The position numbers were made by a program, and so were the translations under genes. Under the pieces are notes generated by a model that was given only the letters and a program-made list of their open reading frames with translations, did no database searches and had not been told where the DNA came from. Shown in pieces: positions 16,300 through 25,597 of a DNA stretch of 64,000 nt. The stretch is from Fructilactobacillus carniphilus (GTDB lineage: Bacteria; Bacillota; Bacilli; Lactobacillales; Lactobacillaceae). The stretch spans positions 1,364,001-1,428,000 of the forward strand of contig NZ_CP097121.1 in assembly GCF_024029675.1 (NCBI RefSeq). The letters run 5' to 3'. Each line of letters begins with the position of its first letter. Within the stretch, counting starts at the first letter, position 1.

Positions 16300-17739
16300 A
16301 TGTTCAACATTGGCATGAGCGTGGTTTCATTGGCGCGGTTCCAGTTCGCCATGACCACGATTTTTCACTTTTTCTTCGTACCGATGTCCATTGGACTAGG
16401 ATTGTTAGTTGCAATCATGGAGACGATGTACGTCATTAAGAAGAAGCCGATTTACCTCACCATGACCAAGTTCTGGGGCAAGATTTTCTTGCTGAGCTTT
16501 GCCGTGGGAGTCGTAACTGGGATTATTCAAGAATTCCAGTTTGGGATGAACTGGTCCAACTACTCCCGGTTTATGGGAGATATCTTCGGGGCGCCGTTAG
16601 CCATCGAAGCGTTGCTGGCCTTTTTCCTGGAATCAACCTTCCTAGGGATTTGGATGTTTACCTGGGATAAAATGAAACCAATTTGGCACTCGTTAATGAT
16701 TTGGTTGGTGGTAATTGGTTCAACCTTATCCGCCCTTTGGATTTTAGCGGCCAACAGTTTTATGCAGAACCCAGTGGGGTACAAGATTGACCCCAAAACT
16801 GGTCACGCAGTGATGACAGATTTCTTTGCCATCATTAAGAACCAACAACTCTGGTACGAATTCCCCCACGTTATCTTTGGGGCCTTCGTAACGGGCAGTT
16901 TCATTGTCGCTGGGGCATCTGCTTGGATGCTTTTTCGCAAGAAATCACCAGCTTTCTTCCGGAAATCAATGCGCCTTGGTCTGATTGTCGGGCTGTTTGG
17001 TCTACTCGGCGGCTTTGTGTCCGGAGACGGTCAGATGCTGTACTTAACTAAGGATCAACCCATGAAGTTTGCGGCTGCTGAAGGGGAGTACAAAAACGTG
17101 AAAAGTCCAGCGGCTTGGAGCGTGGTGCAAATTTCAAATACTAAGGAAAAAACGGCTTCCTATCGGATTGAAATTCCGTATATGTTGGACTTGTTAACCT
17201 ACCATAAACCAAGTGGCAACATCACCGGGATGGACCAGGTGAACAAAGACCTGCACAAGAAATACGATAAGAAGTTCGGGAAAAACATGAACTACTACCC
17301 ACCAGTTAACACGTTGTTCTACTCCTTCCGAATCATGGTGGCCGGAGCGGGAGCGCTCGGAATGCTCTCCCTGTTAGGACTGTGGTTCTCACGAAAACGG
17401 AAAAATACGATCGTCAAACAGAAGTGGTTACTGCTGTTATTGACCCTTGCCACCTTTGGACCATTCTTGATTAACAGCTGTGGTTGGATTGTGACCGAAT
17501 TAGGGCGGAACCCTTGGGTTGTGTACGGATTACTCCCAATCGCGGACGCCGTTTCACCAAGTACGAGTGCCGCAGCGGTCTTGTTTACGATTATTGTGTA
17601 CTTCTTTCTCTTCTCGTTCTTGGGCGCATTCATGTTTGTCTACGCCAAAAAGAACTTGGAAAAGGGACCAGAAGCCATCGACGATACAATTGAATACGAT
17701 ACAGAAGATCCGTTCTCAAAGGAGGCCTTTAGCAAATGA
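16300..17739 (+). CDS. cydA: Cytochrome bd ubiquinol/menaquinol oxidase subunit I
   Basis: A 479-residue CydA with nine or so membrane helices. It has the heme b595 His in the first helix (T-T-I-F-H-F), a heme b558 His in E-F-P-H-V-I-F-G, and the conserved G-R-N-P-W quinol/heme segment (G-R-Q-P-W in many relatives). The Q-loop is of the short type usual in Firmicutes. With CydB it reduces O2 to water using quinol. Second gene of the operon, overlapping cydB by four bases. Confidence 0.95.
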   Translation: MFNIGMSVVSLARFQFAMTTIFHFFFVPMSIGLGLLVAIMETMYVIKKKPIYLTMTKFWGKIFLLSFAVGVVTGIIQEFQFGMNWSNYSRFMGDIFGAPLAIEALLAFFLESTFLGIWMFTWDKMKPIWHSLMIWLVVIGSTLSALWILAANSFMQNPVGYKIDPKTGHAVMTDFFAIIKNQQLWYEFPHVIFGAFVTGSFIVAGASAWMLFRKKSPAFFRKSMRLGLIVGLFGLLGGFVSGDGQMLYLTKDQPMKFAAAEGEYKNVKSPAAWSVVQISNTKEKTASYRIEIPYMLDLLTYHKPSGNITGMDQVNKDLHKKYDKKFGKNMNYYPPVNTLFYSFRIMVAGAGALGMLSLLGLWFSRKRKNTIVKQKWLLLLLTLATFGPFLINSCGWIVTELGRNPWVVYGLLPIADAVSPSTSAAAVLFTIIVYFFLFSFLGAFMFVYAKKNLEKGPEAIDDTIEYDTEDPFSKEAFSK

Positions 17740-18761
17740 GTTTTTTACAATTACTATGGTACTTTGTAGTAGGGCTGTTATTTGCCGCTTTCTTAGTGCT
17801 GGACGGAGCCGACTTAGGAATCGGAATGGCAACGCGCTTTTTAGCGTTTAACTATGACGAACGGCAACAGTTACTACGGACAATTGGACCCCACTGGGAC
17901 GGAAATGAAGTGTTCCTGATTGCTGCTGGGGGATCAATGTTTGCCTCGATGCCAATGTGGTATGCGAGCCTCTTCTCTGGTTTCTACCTGCTCCTCTTCT
18001 TGGTGTTAATTGCTCTGATTTTTCGGGGAGTTTCGTTTGAATTTGCCGAAAACGCCGAAACCAAAAAAGGTCGGAACGCTTGGATGTGGACAAACTTCTG
18101 GGGAAGTCTATGTACAGCCTTCCTGTTTGGAATGCTCTTTACGGCCATGATTCAACCAGTGCCGATTGATGCCCAGGGTAACATCTTTGCAAGCTTTCTT
18201 GACGTGGTCAATCCATTGTCACTGCTCGGTGGGGTGGCCTTAACGGCGTTGTGCCTCTACCAAGGACTGCACTACGCTACGTTACGGACTTCCGGCTTAA
18301 TGCGGGACCACGCCGCCACTTTGTGTGGAAACATGTACTGGGCTGCTTACCCTGTGGAAGTGCTCTTTGCAATTGCGCTCTACTTTCAAACGGATTTCTT
18401 TGTGACTCATCCAATTGCTACGCTATTCTTCTTAGTGGTAATTGTGGCTACAACCGTGTGGGGGCACCTTGCCACGATTCGGGATCGAGAATGGTCGGCT
18501 TACATTGCCAGCACGGTCACTCTGGCAGCCCTCGTGGCCTTAATCTTTGTGGGCTTGTTCCCAAACGTTTTGATTGCCAGAAACTCGGCCCACACGATTA
18601 GCATTGTGTCTGCCTCGGCTACTAGTTACACGCTCGGAGTGATGACGGTGGTCTTGTGCATCCTCTTGCCAATCGTAATTGCCTACTTTACGTGGAGTTA
18701 CATCTCCCAGTGGCACCGGGTCTCATTACAAGAAGTTCAAGAAGACCAAGACGGTTATTAA
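17736..18761 (+). CDS. cydB: Cytochrome bd oxidase subunit II
   Basis: A 341-residue CydB with about eight membrane helices. The conserved N-terminal L-D-G-A-D-L-G-I-G-M segment and G-P-H-W-D-G-N-E-V-F motif, both CydB signatures, are present. It supports the heme pocket of CydA. It starts in an ATGA overlap with cydA and is followed 21 bases later by the exporter genes. Confidence 0.95.
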   Translation: MSFLQLLWYFVVGLLFAAFLVLDGADLGIGMATRFLAFNYDERQQLLRTIGPHWDGNEVFLIAAGGSMFASMPMWYASLFSGFYLLLFLVLIALIFRGVSFEFAENAETKKGRNAWMWTNFWGSLCTAFLFGMLFTAMIQPVPIDAQGNIFASFLDVVNPLSLLGGVALTALCLYQGLHYATLRTSGLMRDHAATLCGNMYWAAYPVEVLFAIALYFQTDFFVTHPIATLFFLVVIVATTVWGHLATIRDREWSAYIASTVTLAALVALIFVGLFPNVLIARNSAHTISIVSASATSYTLGVMTVVLCILLPIVIAYFTWSYISQWHRVSLQEVQEDQDGY

Positions 18762-18782
18762 ACCGCAGTAAGGATTGATAAA

Positions 18783-20531
18783 ATGTTTGATCAACAGTTA
18801 CTATCAATTCCGGGAATTAAAAAATTGATTGGCAAACTTAGTGGGCTTGCCGTGCTGCAGGCGCTAACCATCGTGTTAGAGGCTGTCTTCTTAGCGCGAT
18901 CGCTCGTAGTAGTTTGGCAGCGAGAAAAGATAGCGGCGCTAGTGGTGCCGGTGCTATCTTTTTTTGTTTTTTTCGCCCTTCGGTATTTAATTACCCGAAT
19001 TGAGAGTCAAATTACGGATAACTTTGCTGACCACGCGGTTGATCAGTTAAAGGCCCAGCTCTTACAACAGGAGTTTCGCTTGGGACCATGGATGGTGGCG
19101 GACGTTGGTTCGGGACACGTGGTCACGCTGGCCTTAGAAGGGCTGGACCAGGTCCAAAATTACCTGGATTTAATCGTGCTGAAAACGATTAACATGGCGA
19201 TTATTCCTTGGATCATCGTGGCTTACATCTTCTTTGTGGACTGGCTGTCGGCCGTGATTCTGCTGCTGATGTTTCCCGTGATTATCCTGTTCATGGTTAT
19301 CCTGGGACTGTCAGCCAAATCCAAGTCAGACCAGCAGTATGCCGAATTTAAACAGATGGCGAACGTCTTTGTCGATAGTATTCGGGGACTCAAGACGCTG
19401 AAGCTGTTTGGTTTGAGTAAAAAATATGGTGACAACATCTACCGGGTGAGTGAAAACTACCGGAAAAGTACGATGAGTGTGCTGAAGGTGGCGTTATTGT
19501 CAACGTTCGCACTCGATTTCTTCACCACGATTTCAATTGCCATCGTGGCGGTTTTACTGGGGCAGGCCTTAATCGTCGGCTCGATTGCCTTGCTACCAGC
19601 CTTAATCATCCTGATTCTGTGTCCAGACTACTTTTTCCCGGTGCGTGACTATGGAGATGACTACCACGCCACCTTGGACGGAAAGAACGCGCTGACGGAG
19701 ATTAACCGGATCCTCGCGATTCCTGCCCCGCATAGCGAAGTCCCACTGGTGGATTTTCAAAACTGGACGAGTGAGAGTCAGTTAGACGTGCGCGCCTTGA
19801 ACTTTACCTATCCCCAAGCAGACCAACCAGCGTTATCTGACCTGAACTTTACGTTACACGGCGATTTGAACGTTGGCATTATCGGAAAGTCGGGAGCCGG
19901 GAAGTCAACGCTTCTCAACGTGCTGGGTGGTTGGTTACAACCGGATGCCTCTGAAAAAGACCAGCCGTTGGTTGTCGATGGTCAGGCCGTGGATAGTCTG
20001 GCGCAAACTGCCTGGCAAAAGCACATCAGTTACATTCCCCAGCACCCGTACATTTTTGCCGGCACGATTGCCCAAAACGTGGCCTTTTATAAGCCGAATG
20101 CTGATCAGGTCGCCATTCATCAGGCAGTCCACCAAGCCGGGCTCGACACGTTCATTGCCGAGTTACCACAGGGATTAGAAACGGTGATCGGTGAAGGAGG
20201 CCGGGGAATCAGTGGAGGACAAGCCCAACGAATTGCTCTGGCCCGGGCGTTGTTAGACACGGACCGGACAATTCTATTGTTTGACGAACCAACCGCCCAC
20301 CTGGATTTGGAAACGGAATACGAATTGAAACAAACGATGACCAAGGTCTTTCACAATCATTTGGTCCTCTTTTCGACTCACCGGTTGCACTGGGTGAGCG
20401 CGATGGACTACGTGTTAGTGATGGACCAGGGTCGGATTGTGGAACAAGGAACGCCGGCGGAATTAAAGCAACAGAATGGTGTTTATCAAGAACTAGTGAA
20501 CGAGATTCGAGGTGAAAACAATGCAGAATAA
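18783..20531 (+). CDS. cydD: CydD, heterodimeric ABC exporter for cytochrome bd assembly
   Basis: A 582-residue fused ABC exporter half, with six membrane helices (1-310) then an ATPase domain with Walker A G-K-S-G-A-G-K-S, I-S-G-G-Q-A-Q-R and D-E-P-T-A-H-L-D. CydDC exports thiols (cysteine, glutathione in E. coli) and/or handles heme, and is needed for active cytochrome bd. The N-terminus (D-Q-Q-L-L-S-I-P-G-I-K-K) resembles CydD rather than CydC. In Bacillus-style naming the labels C and D are exchanged. It lies within ndh-cydABDC. Confidence 0.9.
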   Translation: MFDQQLLSIPGIKKLIGKLSGLAVLQALTIVLEAVFLARSLVVVWQREKIAALVVPVLSFFVFFALRYLITRIESQITDNFADHAVDQLKAQLLQQEFRLGPWMVADVGSGHVVTLALEGLDQVQNYLDLIVLKTINMAIIPWIIVAYIFFVDWLSAVILLLMFPVIILFMVILGLSAKSKSDQQYAEFKQMANVFVDSIRGLKTLKLFGLSKKYGDNIYRVSENYRKSTMSVLKVALLSTFALDFFTTISIAIVAVLLGQALIVGSIALLPALIILILCPDYFFPVRDYGDDYHATLDGKNALTEINRILAIPAPHSEVPLVDFQNWTSESQLDVRALNFTYPQADQPALSDLNFTLHGDLNVGIIGKSGAGKSTLLNVLGGWLQPDASEKDQPLVVDGQAVDSLAQTAWQKHISYIPQHPYIFAGTIAQNVAFYKPNADQVAIHQAVHQAGLDTFIAELPQGLETVIGEGGRGISGGQAQRIALARALLDTDRTILLFDEPTAHLDLETEYELKQTMTKVFHNHLVLFSTHRLHWVSAMDYVLVMDQGRIVEQGTPAELKQQNGVYQELVNEIRGENNAE

Positions 20532-22260
20532 GTGGCAACAAGACCAGTGGGTCCGTCCCAACTTAAAGCGGTATCGGAAGTTGCTCTGCCTGGTTTTCTT
20601 CCTGGGAGTCATCACGATTTTATGTGGGGTTGGGCTGATGTTTGTGGCCGGTTACTTAATCAGCCGAACGGCAACTCATCCCTATAACATCCTGGTCGTG
20701 TACGTGCCGGTGCTGTTAACCCGCGCGTTTGGGATTGGGCGGCCGGTGTTTAAATACCTGGAACGAATCAACAGTCACAACTGGGTCTTAAAGATTACGT
20801 CTAGCCTGCGAAAACGCCTGTACGTGACCCTGGAAAGTTCTGCTTTGTTTTTAAGCGAACAATTTCAATCGGGGAAACTACTGGGCTTTTTAGCCGATGA
20901 CATTGATCACCTGGAAAACTTCTACCTGCGGACGATTTTTCCCATCGTAGTGGCTTATCTAACTGGAATTGTGCTGTTAATTGGAATGGGAATCGTGAGC
21001 TGGCCGTACGCACTGGTGATGTTTGTTTTATTTGCTATTATCCTGGTGGTGATTCCCATCCTATCTCAATCGATTCAGGGAGCCACCCGGGTTCGGCAAC
21101 GCGAACTGGTACAGGATTCCTACCAACGACTGACGGATGCCACCTTTGGGATTGCCGACTGGATGATTTCGGGCCGGGAAGCGGAATTCGTGCAAACCGT
21201 GCGGAAGCAGGATGAACCTGCTGGCCAGTTGAACCGTAAGGCCAACCTGTTTGAATGGAACCGGGATTTCGTGGTGAAGTTGTTATTTGGACTGATGATC
21301 ATGGTGACCATTGGTTGGGCAGCGTTAGCGCTAACGGGGCACCAAGAAAGTGCCAATTACGCGGCCGCCTTTACTCTGGGGATTTTCCCACTGATGGATT
21401 CCTTTGGCGCGGTTCCACAGGCGGCCGAGGAAGGACCGATGTATCAGGAATCACTGAACCGGTTAAATGATCTCTCCCGCCAGGTGAAACCCCAACCAGT
21501 AAAGCCAGAACGTTTACCAGCGCCTAATTCATTACAAAAAATTCACTTTGAGAACGTTAGTTTTCACTATCCCAAGACGGACACGGACATCATTCAACAA
21601 GTGTCGTTTACCGTTCCGGCGGGCGAGTCGCTTGCCATCATTGGCCCGAGTGGGGTAGGGAAAACGACCCTTTTGGAACTACTAACTGGAAGTTTGGTTC
21701 CCACCCAAGGACAGGTCTGGTTTGACCAGCTACCGGCGCATGACCTCCAGACCGTGGCCAATCAGTGGTTTAGTGTGTTAGACCAGCAACCGTTCTTATT
21801 TAACACTACCATTATGAACAACGTCCGAATCGGAAATGAGCAAGCCACGGATGACGATGTCAAAAAAGCCATCCAGGAAGTGGGTCTCGCTGACTTAGTC
21901 AGGGAGCTTCCGAATGGCTTGGAAACGGATGTAAGTGAAAATGGAGTGCGGTTATCTGGGGGACAACGGCAACGTTTGGCGTTAGCCCGAATTTTATTGC
22001 AGGATAACCCAGTGGTGGTTTTAGATGAACCGACCGTGGGGCTTGATCCGATTACCGAACAGCAGTTAATCACGACGATTAACCGCGTCTTGGCTGGGAA
22101 AACCATGATTTGGGTGACCCACCATTTGCAGGGCTTGAACCACGTTAATCAAATTATCTTTTTGGAAAACGGGCACCTGAAGATGCAGGGAACGCCAGCA
22201 GAGTTATATCGGACTAACGAACGGTACCGTAACTTGTACCGAATGGACTTAGGGGAGTAA
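20521..22260 (+). CDS. cydC: CydC, partner half of the CydDC exporter
   Basis: The second ABC exporter half, 579 residues from ATG 20521, chosen over GTG 20512 because GAGGTG (20509-20514) sits at the correct distance before it. It has six helices, Walker A G-P-S-G-V-G-K-T, L-S-G-G-Q-R-Q-R and D-E-P-T-V-G-L-D. Its N-terminal membrane motif G-Y-L-I-S-R-T-A followed by R-A-F-G-I-G-R-P-x-x-K-Y-L-E-R is typical of CydC. It overlaps cydD by 11 bases and ends one base before the convergent polyprenyl synthase gene. Confidence 0.9.
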   Translation: MQNKWQQDQWVRPNLKRYRKLLCLVFFLGVITILCGVGLMFVAGYLISRTATHPYNILVVYVPVLLTRAFGIGRPVFKYLERINSHNWVLKITSSLRKRLYVTLESSALFLSEQFQSGKLLGFLADDIDHLENFYLRTIFPIVVAYLTGIVLLIGMGIVSWPYALVMFVLFAIILVVIPILSQSIQGATRVRQRELVQDSYQRLTDATFGIADWMISGREAEFVQTVRKQDEPAGQLNRKANLFEWNRDFVVKLLFGLMIMVTIGWAALALTGHQESANYAAAFTLGIFPLMDSFGAVPQAAEEGPMYQESLNRLNDLSRQVKPQPVKPERLPAPNSLQKIHFENVSFHYPKTDTDIIQQVSFTVPAGESLAIIGPSGVGKTTLLELLTGSLVPTQGQVWFDQLPAHDLQTVANQWFSVLDQQPFLFNTTIMNNVRIGNEQATDDDVKKAIQEVGLADLVRELPNGLETDVSENGVRLSGGQRQRLALARILLQDNPVVVLDEPTVGLDPITEQQLITTINRVLAGKTMIWVTHHLQGLNHVNQIIFLENGHLKMQGTPAELYRTNERYRNLYRMDLGE

Positions 22261-23232
22261 CTAGAGTGTGGCAAACACGCGGTGGAGTAACTTACGCAGT
22301 AACTTAGTGCTCGAATTTTGGGGTAACTGGTCTAACAGTTGTAAGGAGTTATGCACGTAGCCTTCTCCAATGGTTTGCGCGGCTGCTAGTCCACCACTTT
22401 CCGTTACTAACTGAACAATTAGATTAAGATCACCGAGTTCGAGGTGGTCTTTTTTTAATAGGGCGGCTAATTCGGGACCACGGTCGCTAGCTAGCGTCTT
22501 AATAATCGGGAGGGTGTAGGTCCCCTCCTGCACGTCATTCAGGCGGGGTAACCCGGTTTTGGGATCCACCCGAAAATCAGTCAAGTCGTTCAAAATTTGA
22601 AAGGCAAAGCCGATTTGATTGCCCAATTCCTCGGCCGTTTGACAGGTCGCTTGATCAGCTCCAGCTAACCGGGCGCCCTGACCAAAGCTAATCCGAAACA
22701 GCTCGTTCGTTTTCCCCTGGACGGCACACAGGTAGTCGTCTTCCGTCCGGTGCAAGTTAAAGTTTAATTCCGTTTGTTGAATTTCGCCGGCTAGCACGGC
22801 CTTCATGGCGGTAACACAGTATTCCAAGTTGGCAAAATCAGTTGAATAGCTCAAGAGCAGTTCAAAGTACTTGGTAAAGAGGTAATCACCCAGATAAATG
22901 GCCGTTTGTTCCCCAAACTGGGAGTTCAGGGTCGGTTGTCCCCGGCGGATGGTGGCGTCGTCAATGACGTCATCGTGCACGAGGGAGGCCAAGTGAATGA
23001 CTTCGACTGCGGCCGCTGCGTTGATTACCCGGTCACGGTTGGGAGTTTCTGGTCCCCAGGTGCTGGCCAGCAGGACAAAGGTAGCCCGTAACATTTTCCC
23101 ACTGCCGGTAATTAATTTTTGTAGAGCGGCTTTTTGGGTGGGATTTTCGACGTTTAACTGGAGTAACCGTTGTTCCACAGCGTGTAAATCGGTTTGAAGT
23201 TGCGAGGGCAAAACGTGAGTTAGTTTATCCAT
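22261..23232 (-). CDS. Polyprenyl diphosphate synthase (quinone side chain)
   Basis: A 323-residue trans-isoprenyl diphosphate synthase. It has G-K-M-L-R (45-49), the first Asp-rich motif D-D-V-I-D-D (87-92) followed by R-R-G, and a second motif N-D-L-T-D (215-219) in which the first Asp is Asn. It is similar in size to heptaprenyl/octaprenyl synthase component II (HepT/IspB). These enzymes make the long prenyl tail of menaquinone, which CydAB and NDH-2 require, and the gene is convergent with cydC with no gap. The combination suggests a quinone-dependent respiratory module. No other menaquinone genes are in the window. The Asn substitution may affect rate or chain length. Confidence 0.85.
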   Translation of the reverse strand: MDKLTHVLPSQLQTDLHAVEQRLLQLNVENPTQKAALQKLITGSGKMLRATFVLLASTWGPETPNRDRVINAAAAVEVIHLASLVHDDVIDDATIRRGQPTLNSQFGEQTAIYLGDYLFTKYFELLLSYSTDFANLEYCVTAMKAVLAGEIQQTELNFNLHRTEDDYLCAVQGKTNELFRISFGQGARLAGADQATCQTAEELGNQIGFAFQILNDLTDFRVDPKTGLPRLNDVQEGTYTLPIIKTLASDRGPELAALLKKDHLELGDLNLIVQLVTESGGLAAAQTIGEGYVHNSLQLLDQLPQNSSTKLLRKLLHRVFATL

Positions 23233-23281
23233 TGGTTTGTGTTTTCCTTCTAACTATAGTGTGCAAACGAGTGAAAATAAA

Positions 23282-23779
23282 TCATTCGGTAAGATCGGCG
23301 AAGTGACCGTGGACGAGATCCGCAATTTGTTCCGCGTTGACGAGGACGGACCGGCCAATTTGACCTGAGGAGACCACGATGTCACCTTGCTTCCGGGCGC
23401 TCTCGTCAAAGTAGATGGGATAACCCTTCTTTTCGTAAATCCCAATTGGCGTATTGGCACCGTGTTCGTAGGTAGTGGTCTGTTCGAGCTCTTTGAGGGG
23501 AATCATCCCCACTTTTTTATTGCCAGAAGCCTGCGCCATTTTTTTATAGCTTAACCGGGAATCCAGGGGCACTACGCCGACGACGGGTCCCGTTTTTTTA
23601 CCGGTTAACGCGAGGGTTTTGTAGATTTGGTGGTCGGGATAATCAGATGCGTTGGTATCCAATTGGGCGACGTCTCCATCTTTGTAGGTGGGAAAGATAA
23701 TTTGTTGGTAAGGAATCTTGTGTTGACTTAAAATTTGTTCCACTAGGGTCTTGTGAATTTTATTTTTCTTGTGCGCCAT
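23282..23779 (-). CDS. ybaK: Cys-tRNA(Pro)/Cys-tRNA(Cys) deacylase, YbaK/EbsC family
   Basis: A 165-residue YbaK-type trans-editing protein. Typical features are the early K-T-L-A-L-T-G segment with its conserved Lys, G-V-V-P-L-D-S-R-L-S, and the C-terminal S-A-R-K-Q-G-D-I-V-V-S-S-G-Q-I-G-R-S segment. It hydrolyses Cys wrongly attached to tRNA(Pro). The ATG follows GAGGTG. It stands alone between the polyprenyl synthase gene and mntH, and is transcribed divergently from mntH. Confidence 0.9.
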   Translation of the reverse strand: MAHKKNKIHKTLVEQILSQHKIPYQQIIFPTYKDGDVAQLDTNASDYPDHQIYKTLALTGKKTGPVVGVVPLDSRLSYKKMAQASGNKKVGMIPLKELEQTTTYEHGANTPIGIYEKKGYPIYFDESARKQGDIVVSSGQIGRSVLVNAEQIADLVHGHFADLTE

Positions 23780-23847
23780 TGTAGTTCACCTCCATTTTAT
23801 TTTAGCATAACTTACCAGCCGGAAATTTTTAATGACAATCTCTACTT

Positions 23848-23853
23848 TATAAT
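23848..23853 (+). promoter_or_regulatory. -10 element of mntH
   Basis: A perfect TATAAT lies 54 bases before the mntH start. No convincing -35 is seen at 16-18 bases upstream, so the promoter may need an activator. No clear MntR palindrome is visible. Confidence 0.4.
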
Positions 23854-23901
23854 GTACAATGGTTCTGAATTCCAATTTAATTTACAAAGGAGAGATTGCG
23901 G

Positions 23902-25476
23902 ATGGCAGAAGAACAAAAGAAACACCATTTAGTTGAATATGCGAACGGCAAGTCACTAGATGAGATCAACGGTTCCATCGAAGTTCCTAAGAACATTGGC
24001 TTTTGGAAAACCTTGTTCATGTACTCAGGACCAGGAGCACTGGTGGCAGTGGGGTATATGGATCCCGGAAACTGGGCGACGTCCATCACTGGGGGACAAA
24101 ACTTCCAATTCATGCTGATGTCCATCATCTTGATTTCAAGTTTGATTGCGATGTTATTACAATACATGGCAGCTAAACTTGGGATCGTGACCCAAATGGA
24201 TTTAGCCCAAGCAATTCGAGCCCGGACTAGTAAGGGGCTCGGAATTGTACTTTGGATTATGACCGAGTTAGCGATTATGGCAACTGATATCGCGGAAGTT
24301 ATCGGAGGTGCGATTGCCCTCTACTTACTGTTCGGGATTCCGATTGTCTGGGCGGTAATGATTACCGTACTGGACGTATTGGTCCTGTTGCTATTAACTT
24401 CAATTGGATTTAGAAAGATTGAAGCCCTAGTGGTGGCTTTGATTTTAGTTATTTTCTTAGTCTTTGCTTACGAAGTGGCCTTGTCTAAACCAGACTGGTT
24501 AGGCGTTTTGAAAGGGTTAGTTCCTAGTTTAGACACGATTAAAGAAAAACCAGTGGTCCACGGTATGTCACCATTGACGGGAACATTGGGGATTATCGGG
24601 GCAACGGTGATGCCTCATAACCTGTACTTGCACTCTGCGATTGCCCAAACGCGGAAAATCGATCACAGTGACGAAGACGATGTTGCTCGTGGCGTGAAAT
24701 TCTCTGCCTTTGATTCCAACATCCAGTTATCAATGGCCTTCTTCGTGAACGCCCTCCTCTTAATCATGGGAGTGGCCGTCTTTAAATCTGGAGTTGTAGA
24801 AGATACTTCCTTCTTCGGATTGTACGATGCTTTGAAGAACCCGGCCTTTATGACTAACGGGTTACTGGCTGGAGTGGCTAAGACGGGGATTCTTTCGACG
24901 TTGTTTGCGGTAGCCCTATTAGCTTCCGGGCAAAACTCCACGATTACGGGAACCTTGACCGGGCAAGTAATCATGGAAGGATTTGTTCACATGCGGATGC
25001 CACTGTGGGCGCGACGGTTAGTAACTCGATTGCTTTCCATCATCCCAGTATTACTCTGCGTCTTGATGTCAGCCGGAAAATCAGAACTGGCACAACACGC
25101 TGACATCAACAACCTGATGGAAAATTCCCAGGTCTTTCTGGCGATTGCCTTACCATTCTCGATGTTACCGGTCCTGATGTTTACGAACAGTCCAGTGGAA
25201 ATGCACGGGAAACGGTTCGTGAACTCCTGGTGGATTAAAATTTGTGGTTGGGTTTCTGTAATTACCTTAGTGTTCTTGAACATCTACAACATGCCGAGTG
25301 CGGTGCAAGGATTCTTCGGAGATAACCCATCTGCCAGTCAAGTTTCGTTAGCTAACGGAATTGCCTGGACGGTTAACATCTTCATCTTGGCCTTACTGGC
25401 TTGGGTACTGTACGATATCATTCGTTCGGACAAAAAGCTGGAAGCCAAACATGAAGCTCAAGCTGACGCTGAGTAA
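23902..25476 (+). CDS. mntH: Nramp-family Mn2+/H+ symporter MntH
   Basis: A 524-residue Nramp transporter with eleven or twelve spans. It has the metal-binding D-P-G-N motif in helix 1 (M-D-P-G-N-W-A-T), the helix 6 M-P-H-N-L-Y-L-H-S motif, and T-D-I-A-E-V-I-G in helix 3. It imports Mn2+ (and other divalent metals) with protons; lactic acid bacteria accumulate Mn for oxidative defence and for enzymes such as malolactic enzyme and phosphoketolase. ATG 23902 follows AAAGGAGAG and is preferred to the TTG at 23896. It is a single-gene unit with its own terminator. Confidence 0.94.
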   Translation: MAEEQKKHHLVEYANGKSLDEINGSIEVPKNIGFWKTLFMYSGPGALVAVGYMDPGNWATSITGGQNFQFMLMSIILISSLIAMLLQYMAAKLGIVTQMDLAQAIRARTSKGLGIVLWIMTELAIMATDIAEVIGGAIALYLLFGIPIVWAVMITVLDVLVLLLLTSIGFRKIEALVVALILVIFLVFAYEVALSKPDWLGVLKGLVPSLDTIKEKPVVHGMSPLTGTLGIIGATVMPHNLYLHSAIAQTRKIDHSDEDDVARGVKFSAFDSNIQLSMAFFVNALLLIMGVAVFKSGVVEDTSFFGLYDALKNPAFMTNGLLAGVAKTGILSTLFAVALLASGQNSTITGTLTGQVIMEGFVHMRMPLWARRLVTRLLSIIPVLLCVLMSAGKSELAQHADINNLMENSQVFLAIALPFSMLPVLMFTNSPVEMHGKRFVNSWWIKICGWVSVITLVFLNIYNMPSAVQGFFGDNPSASQVSLANGIAWTVNIFILALLAWVLYDIIRSDKKLEAKHEAQADAE

Positions 25477-25489
25477 AACAAATTAAAGG

Positions 25490-25526
25490 AACGTCTCACT
25501 CCAATCTAGGAGTGGGGCGTTTTTTA
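25490..25526 (+). terminator. Terminator of mntH
   Basis: AACGTCTCACTCC and GGAGTGGGGCGTT form a 13-bp stem with G-U pairs around AATCTA, then a T run. Confidence 0.85.
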
Positions 25527-25597
25527 ATGCCGGATTCCAGTTATTAGCTTAATTCTGCTATACTCTAATTATTCAATGAAAATGAGGTAGGTTGTTT

